A stretch of 64,000 bases of DNA from assembly GCA_035712145.1 (NCBI GenBank), contig DASTBI010000030.1, forward strand, positions 1-64,000. Reading direction: 5' to 3'. Source of the stretch: Candidatus Eisenbacteria bacterium. GTDB lineage: Bacteria > Eisenbacteria > RBG-16-71-46. The notes under the pieces are model-generated. The model saw only the letters and a list, made by a program, of their open reading frames with translations. It had not been told where the DNA came from and searched no databases. Positions within the stretch are counted from its first letter, which is position 1, and each line of letters begins with the position of its first letter. This document shows positions 25,001 to 33,234 of the stretch, one piece after another. The translations under genes and the position numbers were made by a program.

Positions 25001-28000
25001 ACTTCTCGCGCACCGGCAGCTTGAACTCGTGGAGCCGTGACCGCACCCCGTCCATCGAGTGCTCGACGCCGGCGGCGTCGAAGAAGCGGCAGCCCTGGAG
25101 GTGCGCCACCATCTCGCCGATCGTCTGCGCGCGATCGGGACCGATGGTGTTGAAGATCAGGCACGTCTTGTCGGCCACGGGCGCCGGAGCGAAGCCGGCG
25201 AAGTCGATGCCGCCCCCGCGGTTGTTGCCGCCGTTGTACGAGCGGCAGGCGGCCTCCCAGATGGCGTGCACGGTGACCGGCTCGGAGACGGCGAGCGAGC
25301 CCACGCGGCACGAATCGTGATCATGTCCCGGCGCAGGCTCGAGCCCTCCGGAAGGAGCGGGATGGTGCGGCATCTCGAGCAGATCCGTCCGGCCGCGGAG
25401 CTTGCGGATGTCATCGATGAGGCGCTCTCGATCCACGACCCTCCCCGTCTCGTCGAGCGCGCCGCTCTCCCGGTTCAGGGCATCGACCAGCACCGCCAGT
25501 TTCACCATGTTGAGCACGGTCCAGTTGCGGAAGCGCTGCCGCATCATCGCGCGGTCGTTCTGGACGGTCAGCTCGGGTTTGGTGGTGATGCCGCCGCGCG
25601 GGCAATCGAGGTGACAGTTCCCGCACTGGTTGCAGCCGAACGCCACCGCCTTGCCGATGCTGGCTTCGACCAGGCCGTCGGCGCCGGCGATCAGCACCTT
25701 CACCATGTCCAGCTCGCCGCGCAGCCCGCCCGAGGCGAACAGCCGCGTTCCGCCGCCCGCGCCGAAGGGCGCGCCGTTCAAATCCCGGATCGACTTGAGC
25801 ACGCCGCTCTGATCGAGATCCACCTTCTCGCCCACCAGCGCGTGATGGGTATGAAGGATGGTGCGGAAGATGTCCGGCCAGCCGACGTGCGAGCTGTCGG
25901 CGTGGTAGTTGCCCGAGCCGCCGAGGCCCGAGTCGACCAGCAGGTAGTCCACCACGAAGTTGGACCACATGCCGGCGGCCACGTACTTGGTGTAGGTCGA
26001 GCCCGTGATCTTGATGCCGCAGTGATTGTGATAGAGGAGCCAGAGCCAGACCTCGGCCGGCATGTCCTCGATCGAATAGATGTCGTGTTTGGGATCGGGC
26101 GACAACGCGTCGGTGCCGATTGGGATGTTGCGCGCCTTGCTCACCGTGCTGGTGACCTTGGCGCCGGAGAGTCGCCCGCCCTTGCCGGGCTTCGCGCCCT
26201 GGTTGATCTTGATCTCCACGTCGCGCACCCGGCGCAGATCCGCGGCATGAATGCCGAAGTGCCCGCTCGCCGCCTGCATGCTCTCCCACGCCATGTCCTC
26301 GTCGCGGAGACGCAGCGGGCCGCCCTCGCCCGATGAGGTCATCGAGAGCCCGGCGTTGCCTTCGATGCGCGCCATCAAGAACTCTTCCGACGCCGCGCCG
26401 AGCGAAATGCTGGCGTGGCTCACCGGTCCCTGCCACACCGGCTCGCGGAAGCCGAATCCCGACAGCACGAACGTCGACGCTCCGGGCTCGCGCCGCAGCG
26501 TCACGGCGCCGTCGCGCGAGGCGCGCACCACGCTCGCGCCCCGGCCGCCGTGGCCCTGGGACAGCAGCTCGATCTTCTTCTCCGCATGATCGCCGTCGCG
26601 GCTGACCAGCGTGAGCGCGCCGCTCGCCGAAAGCGCAGGCTCGATCGTGGTGGCCGGGATACGCACCTCGAAGCCGCCGCGCGCGTCGGCGGTGAAGCTC
26701 GCCAGGACTCGCTGCCCGAGCACCAGCCTCACCTCGGTGGAAGCCGGGACCGCGCCGGGACGCAGGAATCCGCGCGGCACCGCAAGCGAAACGTAGTCGA
26801 GCAGCGCGGGATCCCGAGCGAGGCGCGCCAGCGACCAGCGCAGCGATCCTGGCGAGAGCTGGAGCCGGATGCCGTCCATCGACCGCGGTCCCATGTCGCC
26901 CGAGATCAGGAAGTCCTGCTCGCGGGGCATTTCGCCGGCGGCCATCCGGTAGATGACCTCGAGGAAGTCGGCGTTGAGGCTGCGGTTGGAATTGGTGAGG
27001 TGATAGTTGGCGTCGTGCTGGGCGAGGATCTTCGCCACGTGGACCAGCGGCAGGTCCGGACGGCGCTGTCCGAGCAGGGCCGACACCTTGAAGGTCTCGC
27101 GCACCGAAGCCGGCACCGGCTCGGCCTCGACGCGCTGCTGGTTGAGCTCGGCGTTGATCGCGGCGAACTCGGGCGTCACCAGCTGGTCGACCTCTCGCAT
27201 CCAGTCCTCGGTCATCGTGATCGCCATGGTGTTGCCCGAAGTCTTCTGGATGTCATCGATTCCCATGCACGACAGGAAGTCGAGGATGCTGTGCTGCCAG
27301 CAGGTGAGCGTGTTCACCGCCTGGCGCCGCAGCTCCTCGCGATCGACGCGCTCGAGCTCCGCCAGCGCCTGCGCGACCGCCGAACCGTGATAGACGTCGA
27401 TGAGCGCCGGCAGGAGCGCAATGCCCGCCACGTGAGTCATGGCGCCGCCATTGGCTCCGAGCAGCACGGACTCGTAAACCGTCGCCGCGGACGACTGGGT
27501 GTCGCTGTCTCCTCCGGCGGAGACCAGCTGCACGCGCGCGCGGATCAGCCGCGACTTGAGAAACGCATCGATCCTGGGCGTCAGCCGATACGACTTCTCG
27601 GCGCCCGCGTGGTAGTGGATCATCGCCACGCCTTCGAGCCGCACCGCCTGCTCCAGCGCCTGCCAGAATCCTGCGCCGTATCGCAGGAACACCGAAAGCC
27701 TGAGACCAGGTTTCACGTCCAGGAGCCTGCGCGCGTGTTCCTGGAGCGCAGGACTCCATTCGATCTCGACGATGCGTCCGCCGCGCAGGGCCGCCTCGAG
27801 CGCGACCCGGGCCGGGCCCGGCTCGGTGAGCCGATCGAGATCGGGGGGCGCGAAACGCAGCACCAGGTTCGCGGCGTGGGGCGCGAGCGCCGGCGCGTGC
27901 TCGACGTACGAAGCGACCTCGACCACGACCAGGGAGCGAGTGAGCAGGTCCTGATCGGGGTTCGCCGCCTGGATCGCCTCCAGGTACGCCAGCTCGAGCG

Positions 28001-28712
28001 TCTCGCCGTCGCCGTAGGGCAGCGGGCCGACGATCATCGGCAGGTCGAGGCGCACCGGATCGAGCGCCATGAGCTGCTCCCCTTCGCCCGAGCGGAAGAT
28101 CACGGCCGGGGCCTTTCGCACGATGTCCCACGCGGTGGAGAACTCTTCGCGCAGGCCGTCGTTGGCCGGATGCGTGATCGCGGCGTGCGAGAAGTAGGAT
28201 CGCCACAGCCCGTAGTGCCACGCCGCGCCAATGGTGAGCGGCTCGGTGCGGAAACGCTCCTTGAGTAGCTTGTCGAGATCGAAGGCGCTGATCTCGAGCT
28301 GCGGGATGTCGCGCGATACACGCGAGTAGTGGGCCAGGAACAGACGCCCGCGCTGCGCGCGGCCCAGCGTCCAGAACGCCGCGACATCGACTCCGGCTCG
28401 CTCGAGCAGGAAATCGAGCGCCGCGCGGGTCCGCCCGCGGTCATCCACTTTGGGACTCTCGGGATCCACGACCAGCGTGAGCAGGTCCTCCCACAGCGAC
28501 AAGCGCTTCAGGAAACGCTCGTCCTGCGCGTCGGGGCCCGCGGGAGACGGCGCCAACGCCCGTCGCGCGACGCCTTCGTGCTCGGGCGCGAGCGCCTTGT
28601 CCACCCGCGGCTCGGTGGAGGCGGGCGCGCCGGGGCGGCCGTTCTCGGCGTCCCTGCCGGTGCGAGGACGCGCGCCGACTTCTTCCGCCAGCTTCTCGAT
28701 GCCGATGCTCAC
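22083..28712 (-). CDS. Giant glutamate-synthase-like protein with rearranged domains
   Basis: 2209 residues; GTG 28712 overlaps the upstream TGA (GTGA). Order as read: ~60-160 unknown; ~200-510 resembles a degraded FMN-barrel copy (LDLPMIVGP, then LVSAGGDSD); ~740-1020 a glutamate-synthase FMN barrel (INQGAKPGKGGRL, PKHDIYSIEDM); Cys1027/1030/1033/1037 a ferredoxin-type CxxCxxCxxxCP cluster; ~1390-1700 a class-II-glutaminase-like domain (HHRYPTNSP, LLMHNGEQ); ~1930-2100 a GXGXG beta-helix (YVGTNLATPEG to FNLWDSGSRF). Canonical GltB runs glutaminase, FMN, GXGXG, with a 3Fe-4S site. Here the glutaminase-like domain is internal and contains no cysteine, so it cannot be a normal Cys-nucleophile glutaminase. 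Reaction unknown; the FAD/Fe-S protein encoded upstream is the likely electron donor. Confidence 0.8.
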   Translation of the reverse strand: MSIGIEKLAEEVGARPRTGRDAENGRPGAPASTEPRVDKALAPEHEGVARRALAPSPAGPDAQDERFLKRLSLWEDLLTLVVDPESPKVDDRGRTRAALDFLLERAGVDVAAFWTLGRAQRGRLFLAHYSRVSRDIPQLEISAFDLDKLLKERFRTEPLTIGAAWHYGLWRSYFSHAAITHPANDGLREEFSTAWDIVRKAPAVIFRSGEGEQLMALDPVRLDLPMIVGPLPYGDGETLELAYLEAIQAANPDQDLLTRSLVVVEVASYVEHAPALAPHAANLVLRFAPPDLDRLTEPGPARVALEAALRGGRIVEIEWSPALQEHARRLLDVKPGLRLSVFLRYGAGFWQALEQAVRLEGVAMIHYHAGAEKSYRLTPRIDAFLKSRLIRARVQLVSAGGDSDTQSSAATVYESVLLGANGGAMTHVAGIALLPALIDVYHGSAVAQALAELERVDREELRRQAVNTLTCWQHSILDFLSCMGIDDIQKTSGNTMAITMTEDWMREVDQLVTPEFAAINAELNQQRVEAEPVPASVRETFKVSALLGQRRPDLPLVHVAKILAQHDANYHLTNSNRSLNADFLEVIYRMAAGEMPREQDFLISGDMGPRSMDGIRLQLSPGSLRWSLARLARDPALLDYVSLAVPRGFLRPGAVPASTEVRLVLGQRVLASFTADARGGFEVRIPATTIEPALSASGALTLVSRDGDHAEKKIELLSQGHGGRGASVVRASRDGAVTLRREPGASTFVLSGFGFREPVWQGPVSHASISLGAASEEFLMARIEGNAGLSMTSSGEGGPLRLRDEDMAWESMQAASGHFGIHAADLRRVRDVEIKINQGAKPGKGGRLSGAKVTSTVSKARNIPIGTDALSPDPKHDIYSIEDMPAEVWLWLLYHNHCGIKITGSTYTKYVAAGMWSNFVVDYLLVDSGLGGSGNYHADSSHVGWPDIFRTILHTHHALVGEKVDLDQSGVLKSIRDLNGAPFGAGGGTRLFASGGLRGELDMVKVLIAGADGLVEASIGKAVAFGCNQCGNCHLDCPRGGITTKPELTVQNDRAMMRQRFRNWTVLNMVKLAVLVDALNRESGALDETGRVVDRERLIDDIRKLRGRTDLLEMPHHPAPSGGLEPAPGHDHDSCRVGSLAVSEPVTVHAIWEAACRSYNGGNNRGGGIDFAGFAPAPVADKTCLIFNTIGPDRAQTIGEMVAHLQGCRFFDAAGVEHSMDGVRSRLHEFKLPVREKYAADEGWRRADLRENPGDFHLFFVELKPEVLKRYGKTLLASTQWLQRQTKYRDLSDDVLQRALESLDEAVERGAAEAASLAGGAALPDRLAGFVADVKEEYFSALAHLLDSRYYRTHGASHDAARPETENRERAASSGKKYAAKRRGYVVSMGEDLGAVKISGWTHTIPEYFDFDRFWATYPGARDGSGAGVPVTVKGRTARSTALHAKVWGMHHRYPTNSPAIDAEGRGNPAGAHPFKGYNVLLMHNGEQVGVDSTSPFLNEFGYVHADQSMGEGAELYHGDSVYERKYLTDTEYAAYLVDFTRRVLGLDTQEATQIISPITGLDLEAMEPSTREKLRLLMTNYVQLTPTGPYKFTIVESRRRGSGRTVGFRENMDIKFLRPHEIIVSKDDTPGGVQAVANGSEAKIADSMLRVLHAQGVLGDAATDLRFSMRPGGNPGRREFGGVFEAFIGDSGGLDFNNRFGEPVPVDRSGRKVDLSLPLEQAVAGADPEWRHHVAERLEQLERAFGHETQFTGRAFGPDDALPAPANELIERALERAPSASFEDWRFLCESALPEFAARGVPARAASLRILTELRKRIALQDLGGKALSSMEYVIDGGRIAAHTLPGLSGRSEGGIYRILDQVPPLYEALSSAPSPAGVHGRITEATRDDLMPPRDSERDLLVIDFAGFVGESFKLDSASRIVSEAVRLGWRHLIGYGFDGGPRYVGTNLATPEGQAAPGVVMELYGREFGDFCGALLEGARILVYGQGQSHWGMKADSGYLFVLQDALNTVAYTAHGGTFNLWDSGSRFAAAGQNKVHLADGRTMAPGFKSIHFGSPNEYAFEYLMSGGDNSLHVIMGLRKPDGRGQLALKYKPYSGKFLMSGAAAGRVFVFDPLVKLDPAQYHGNVLSAITPEEWTKDLAPFVGAEAKRRGLPIRIEGEHITIRLEGEWRRWRYDEAFAKLIPVKVAKAAQEKGVVPRALTQIVGE

Positions 28713-31327
28713 GGAGCCCCCAGCTTCTCGAACTCCTCGAGTGCGATGAACCAATCGCGGGTCGGCGCTTCCATCACGCGCAACGTCTGCCCTCCGTTCA
28801 TATGATTGGCCGGACACACTTCCACGCAGGTGCCGCATCCGATGCAGCGATGCTGATCCGTGGTGATCCAGCGTGGGTCGCTTCCCTCGAGCTCCTTGTT
28901 GGCGCCGGTCGGACACACCGAGACGCAGCCGCCGCAATGAAGGCAGGTGGCCGCCGGTCCGGCGTCGTTCTCGGAGCGGAACAGGAGGAAGCGCGCCATG
29001 CCGGGAAGCGACGCGGGCGTGCGCTTCACGTAGCCGCCCGGGCGAAGCTCGAGGAAGTCGCGCAGATAGCGAGGCGAGCCACGGACGGCGGTGAGGATCG
29101 CCACGTGGCGCTCACGATCATAGGGCCGCTCCTGGTTCGACGCGTTCTGCAGCTGCTCGTAGAGCGGAAGGTGCGGAATCCCTGCCTGGCAGACTTCCTC
29201 GCAGTTGCCGCAGCGCATGCACAGGTCGAGCAGCGCGCTGCCCGTGGCGGTCACACGCTCGCCCGCGAACGAAGCCTCGCCGAGGTGCGTGAGCATCTGC
29301 GGCAGCCGGATCTTCGATTCGTGGAAGATCGGGCACACGGTGTTGCACTCGCCGCAATTGACGCAGTGGAGCGCGCGCGCCGCGGCGACCTGCGGCGTGA
29401 CCTCCGTCGCGGCGGCTCGCGTCTCGACCGGCTCGCCCCGGCCTGAGGCCGGCCCGGGAAAGGCGCTCATCAGCGCGCGCAGCCCGCGTCCCAGCGCGGC
29501 GCCTCCGGGAAGCCCGAGCAGCGAGCGGAGCAGCGTGACGCCCGGCACCATCGTCGACGCCACCAGCGCGCCGAGCACGCCGTGGAGCTCGAGGCCGATC
29601 AGCACGCCGCGGTTCAGGAGCCAGCCCGGATCGAGGCGGCGCTTGGCGTCGCGCAGCCGAGCCGCGGCGGCTCCGAACTTGCGGCCGAAATAGGCGGCCT
29701 GCCAGCGGCCGAGCACGTAGGGCTTTCCTTGATGGCGCGCCATCGCCAGGTCGAGCAATGCCGGCGCCAGCACCAGGTCCATGGCCACCGAGCCTTTGCG
29801 GTGATCGGTGAGGTATCCGGCGATCACCAGCGCGCTGCCGTCGGCGAGGAAATAAGCCTCGGCGTCGAGCTCGTTCCCTGCCGCCTTCGCGAGCGCAACG
29901 GCAGCGGGCAGGAACCGCGCGACCTCCGCGACCGGCATCGCGATCTCCGCCGCCAGCAGGCCAGGACCGAGCCGCTTGGTCTGCTGCGGCTTGAAGCGCT
30001 CGGCCGAGATGCGCACGCTCTCCTCGTCGAGAATGCGCGGCCTGCCCGGCGCCTCGGCCAGGGCGCCGACGAAGGCGCGCGCCGGTTCCATCTCGGTGAA
30101 GTCGACCCACAGGTAGCCGCCGGCGTGATCGTGATCCCGCGCCGTCCTAGCGCCGAGCTCCGCCGGCTCGGCGATCCGGGTCCACGGCAGTCTCTGGCCC
30201 GAGGACAACATCGACGGGAGCTTCTTCCATCCCTTCGCCGCCTCGTCCTTCCACACCTTGCGCACGTGGTGAAGGTGGGACGCGGAGAAGAACTTCACGT
30301 TGGCCGGCGCCGCGAACTTGCTCCCGGCCTCACGGCAGACCCACGCCGCGGCCTCGAGCGCCTGAGCCCTGGTCTCGAACGAGAGCAGAAGGGACGCGTT
30401 GGGCCGACGGGCCTCGATTCGAACGGTGAGCTGGAGCACGAGGCCGAGCGCGCCTTCGCTGCCGGCCAGATCCGCGAGCGTGAGCGGCGCGTAACCATGC
30501 TGCTCGAACCACCGCGAGGCTTCCGCCGCCGGCAGCGTGCGGCGATGCCGCTCTTCGGGCACATCGAGCCGGCCGTCGTCGTGGAAGCGAACGTGCTCGC
30601 CTCCGGGGAGCAGCACGTCGGCCACGCGCACGGCGTCGAGCGCGCGGCCGCGACCGAAGGCGTTGAGCCCGATTCCGCCGGTCACGAACCAGCCGATCAA
30701 GGTGCCGCCGAGGTTCGAGGGATAGCTCGTGAGCGCGAGGCCTCGATCCGCCAGCTTCTGATGAATGGTGCGCAGACGCGCGCCAGCGCCGATCACCGCC
30801 ACCTGCCCCGAAGGATCGATCTCGATGAGGTCGAGCCGGGACACGTCGAGCGTCAGTCCGCCGTCGTTGGGAACCGAGCCGCCCATCGCGGTCGACGCGG
30901 CGCCACGCAGGGTGACCGGCACCTTCGAGCGCCGGGCCCAGGCGAGCGCGGCCGCGCACTCGGCGGGAGTGACCGGCAGGAAGATGAGGTCGGGGACGGC
31001 GCGGGTCAGCCGCCGGGTGAACAGTCCGCCGAGATACACGTTCTGGTCCCGGTCCGCCTCCTGACGGAGGACAGGATCGGTGACGATGCGCTCGGACAGC
31101 CCGGCGCTCGAGCCGTCGCCTTCGGCGATCGCATGGAAGAGCGAGCCCGCCAGCTCACGCGTGCGCGATGGAGCCGAGCGCTCGGACGGGGACCGGCCTT
31201 CGTCGAAGAAGAAATGGAGGTCGGGGATCCTGGCTCGGACGATCCCTGCTCGTTGCTCCGAAGTCAGCTTCGTGAACTCGTCGAGCGGATGCCCGACGGC
31301 TCTTTCGAGGAAGGAGTCCTTCGTCAT
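28709..31327 (-). CDS. FAD-linked oxidase with four C-terminal iron-sulfur motifs
   Basis: 872 residues from ATG 31327. Residues ~110-300 are a GlcD-type FAD-binding (PCMH) domain: VPVTLRGAASTAMGGSVPND, VIGAGARLRTIHQKL, NLGGTLIGWFVTGG. A linker domain follows, to ~640. The C-terminus has four cysteine sets: CVNCGECNTVCP (~654), CMRCGNCEEVC (~704), CLHCGGCVSVCP (~796) and CIGCGTCVEVCP (~829). The first pair is HdrC/GlpC-like, the second a 2[4Fe-4S] ferredoxin unit. The family oxidises 2-hydroxy acids such as D-lactate or glycolate. Overlap with the giant synthase (GTGA at 28709-28712) argues that electrons pass from FAD through the clusters to that partner's FMN. The donor substrate is unknown. 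Confidence 0.85.
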   Translation of the reverse strand: MTKDSFLERAVGHPLDEFTKLTSEQRAGIVRARIPDLHFFFDEGRSPSERSAPSRTRELAGSLFHAIAEGDGSSAGLSERIVTDPVLRQEADRDQNVYLGGLFTRRLTRAVPDLIFLPVTPAECAAALAWARRSKVPVTLRGAASTAMGGSVPNDGGLTLDVSRLDLIEIDPSGQVAVIGAGARLRTIHQKLADRGLALTSYPSNLGGTLIGWFVTGGIGLNAFGRGRALDAVRVADVLLPGGEHVRFHDDGRLDVPEERHRRTLPAAEASRWFEQHGYAPLTLADLAGSEGALGLVLQLTVRIEARRPNASLLLSFETRAQALEAAAWVCREAGSKFAAPANVKFFSASHLHHVRKVWKDEAAKGWKKLPSMLSSGQRLPWTRIAEPAELGARTARDHDHAGGYLWVDFTEMEPARAFVGALAEAPGRPRILDEESVRISAERFKPQQTKRLGPGLLAAEIAMPVAEVARFLPAAVALAKAAGNELDAEAYFLADGSALVIAGYLTDHRKGSVAMDLVLAPALLDLAMARHQGKPYVLGRWQAAYFGRKFGAAAARLRDAKRRLDPGWLLNRGVLIGLELHGVLGALVASTMVPGVTLLRSLLGLPGGAALGRGLRALMSAFPGPASGRGEPVETRAAATEVTPQVAAARALHCVNCGECNTVCPIFHESKIRLPQMLTHLGEASFAGERVTATGSALLDLCMRCGNCEEVCQAGIPHLPLYEQLQNASNQERPYDRERHVAILTAVRGSPRYLRDFLELRPGGYVKRTPASLPGMARFLLFRSENDAGPAATCLHCGGCVSVCPTGANKELEGSDPRWITTDQHRCIGCGTCVEVCPANHMNGGQTLRVMEAPTRDWFIALEEFEKLGAP

Positions 31328-31456
31328 CCCGGAGGGTTGGGGAAGCGCAAACCGCCTGACGGCCTCACTGGACCGCCACCGTGCGGCGCTCGAGCGCCGG
31401 GAGGCGCGCGAACCGAGGCACTATATCAGGTATTTCCCCCGCCTGCTCGGGCTCGG

Positions 31457-32287
31457 CTAACGCAGGAAGAGGATGCGGGTCACGCTCACGAACGAGAGCA
31501 CGATCCCCGCGATGGTGGCGATGAGCAGCGCGAAAGCCAGGATCATCACCGCGTTGCTCTCGCGCTTCTCGCTGCCCGTCCTCATCGCCTGCGCGGCCAG
31601 CCAGCCGCCCGCGAATCCCCCGCCATGCGCCCAGTTGTTGACCGAGGGCATCATGAAGCCCATCACGAACATGATCAGGGCCCACTGCCACATCTGGGCG
31701 GTGAGCTGACCCTGCCCGGCGCGGCGCCCGTAGACGATCGAGGCGGCAAGAAGGCCGAAGATCGCCCCCGAGGCGCCGATCGACGGCGATTCGCTCATCA
31801 TGTTCGACACCAGGAAGCCGATCGCGCCGGCCACGTTGAAGATGACGAACGCGCGTGCCGGGCCGAAGTATTCCGTCACCGCGGGGCCGAGGTTCCTGAT
31901 CCACATCACATTGAAGAAGATGTGCAGCAACGATCCGTGGAGGTAGATGGCGGTCAGCAGCGTCCAGTACCAGCCCTGGTCCCAGGCGACGCCGCCCGTC
32001 ATGCCGAGCTGCCACAGCGCTCGCGAGCCCGGGGAAAGGATTCCGAAGAAGCCCGTGAAGCGGAAGATGGCCTCGGGCTGCAGGACCAGCGAGCCGATAT
32101 AGAGGGCGATGCAGCCGGTCGCGATCAGCGCGATCAGGTCGATGCGGCCGCCCAGCAATCGCTGAAGCGCGGGCGACCATCCATAGAGACCGGGTTGCCA
32201 GGCGCCGCAGAAGGGGCATTTCTTCTCGCTCACCGAGATGAGCTTGTTGCAGTTGGGGCAGATCATCGCCCCCTGGGTCTGGCGCAT
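31457..32287 (-). CDS. Rhomboid-family serine protease with N-terminal zinc ribbon
   Basis: 276 residues. Residues ~9-30 are a zinc ribbon (ICPNCNKLISVSEKKCPFCG). Six to seven membrane helices follow. The catalytic Ser lies in SIGASGAIFGLLAA and the catalytic His in NWAHGGGFAGGW, with the upstream HGSLLHIFFNVMWIRNLG (His-Asn oxyanion region), so it should be active. Rhomboids cleave membrane segments of single-pass proteins; the substrate is unknown. The start could be ATG 32287 or ATG 32266 (MICPNC); neither has a strong Shine-Dalgarno. A 16-base perfect palindrome at 31384-31399 lies downstream of the stop and may help termination. Confidence 0.9.
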   Translation of the reverse strand: MRQTQGAMICPNCNKLISVSEKKCPFCGAWQPGLYGWSPALQRLLGGRIDLIALIATGCIALYIGSLVLQPEAIFRFTGFFGILSPGSRALWQLGMTGGVAWDQGWYWTLLTAIYLHGSLLHIFFNVMWIRNLGPAVTEYFGPARAFVIFNVAGAIGFLVSNMMSESPSIGASGAIFGLLAASIVYGRRAGQGQLTAQMWQWALIMFVMGFMMPSVNNWAHGGGFAGGWLAAQAMRTGSEKRESNAVMILAFALLIATIAGIVLSFVSVTRILFLR

Positions 32288-32404
32288 GGCCTCGGAGCAT
32301 ACGCAATTCTCGCTCGTTCGATTGCGGCACCGTAAGAGCTACCATCAAAGGTGCGCCCGTCTTATGGGTGCGCTCGCGATGTGGGGTCTACCGGGAGGAT
32401 CTCG

Positions 32405-33232
32405 TTGTCCTCGTTCGACATTCCTCGACTGGCTCGGATCTTCCTGATCATCGGCCTCGCCTGGGGCGGGCCAGCCGCGGCGCTCGCTCTCGGTCGCCTG
32501 GTGCGACTGCCGGGCGGCTCCGCGCTGATGCTGGCCCTGGCGGGCGGCGCGGCGGCCACGGCGCTCGCGCTGTGGACCACGCGGGTCCGCCGACGCAAGG
32601 CGGTGCATCCCGTGAGTCGCGGTGATGGCCTGTCGTCATGGGACCAGATGGCCGATCCGCGCGACCACTATGCCAACCGCTGGGCGATGTACCAGGGCCT
32701 CACCCAGTGGCTCGCGAGCCGAGACTGGAAGGGCCGGTCGATTGTCGAATTCGGACACAGCAACGATGTGCTGCGCTCGTTCATGGACGGCGCCACGTAC
32801 GTGGTGCTCGAATACCCGGAGCACGATATCCAGCGCCTCGATCGCGTGCCTTCGGACCAATTCGATCTGGCGGTGCTCGATCAAACGCTCGAGCACGTGC
32901 CGGATCCCGAGCGCGCACTCGCGGAAGTGCGCCGCGTGCTCAAGCCAGGCGGAGCCGCCATCGTCACCACGCCGTTCCTGCTTCCACTCCACGGCACCAG
33001 CGAGTATGGCGACTACACCCGGTGGACCCCGCAAGGCATGCAGACGATGCTGCGCCGCTGCGGCTTCGAGGCCGATGTGTACTCGTGGGGCAACCTGCCG
33101 GCCGCGCGCGAGCTGTTGGGATCGATGTACCTCTCCGCCGCGGACGCGAGAGCTCGCCACCTCGCGATCGGCAATAGCGACAGCGACGCGCCGTATCCGA
33201 TCACCGTCTGGGCGATCGCCACGAAGCAGTGA
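32405..33232 (+). CDS. Membrane-anchored SAM-dependent methyltransferase-like protein
   Basis: 275 residues from TTG 32405, preferred because GGGAGGA (32393-32399) is five bases upstream; a GTG at 32351 lacks this. Residues ~8-30 and 38-58 are hydrophobic helices that would anchor the protein with the enzyme in the cytoplasm. The methyltransferase core follows: VEFGHSNDVLRSF (a weak motif I, FGHSND rather than GxGxG), FDLAVLDQTLEHVPDPERAL, VLKPGGAAIVTTPF, and TRWTPQGMQTMLRRCGF. That last part resembles lipid- or polysaccharide-linked methyltransferases. The altered SAM loop makes activity less certain. Confidence 0.72.
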   Translation: MSSFDIPRLARIFLIIGLAWGGPAAALALGRLVRLPGGSALMLALAGGAAATALALWTTRVRRRKAVHPVSRGDGLSSWDQMADPRDHYANRWAMYQGLTQWLASRDWKGRSIVEFGHSNDVLRSFMDGATYVVLEYPEHDIQRLDRVPSDQFDLAVLDQTLEHVPDPERALAEVRRVLKPGGAAIVTTPFLLPLHGTSEYGDYTRWTPQGMQTMLRRCGFEADVYSWGNLPAARELLGSMYLSAADARARHLAIGNSDSDAPYPITVWAIATKQ

Positions 33233-33234
33233 GG

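Noticed and set aside
21987-25040. 1017-codon open frame on the plus strand, antisense to the giant synthase gene
   Set aside because: Its translation is Arg/His/Leu/Val-rich with no domain motifs, as expected for the antisense frame of a GC-rich gene. The minus-strand frame has clear FMN, Fe-S and GXGXG motifs.
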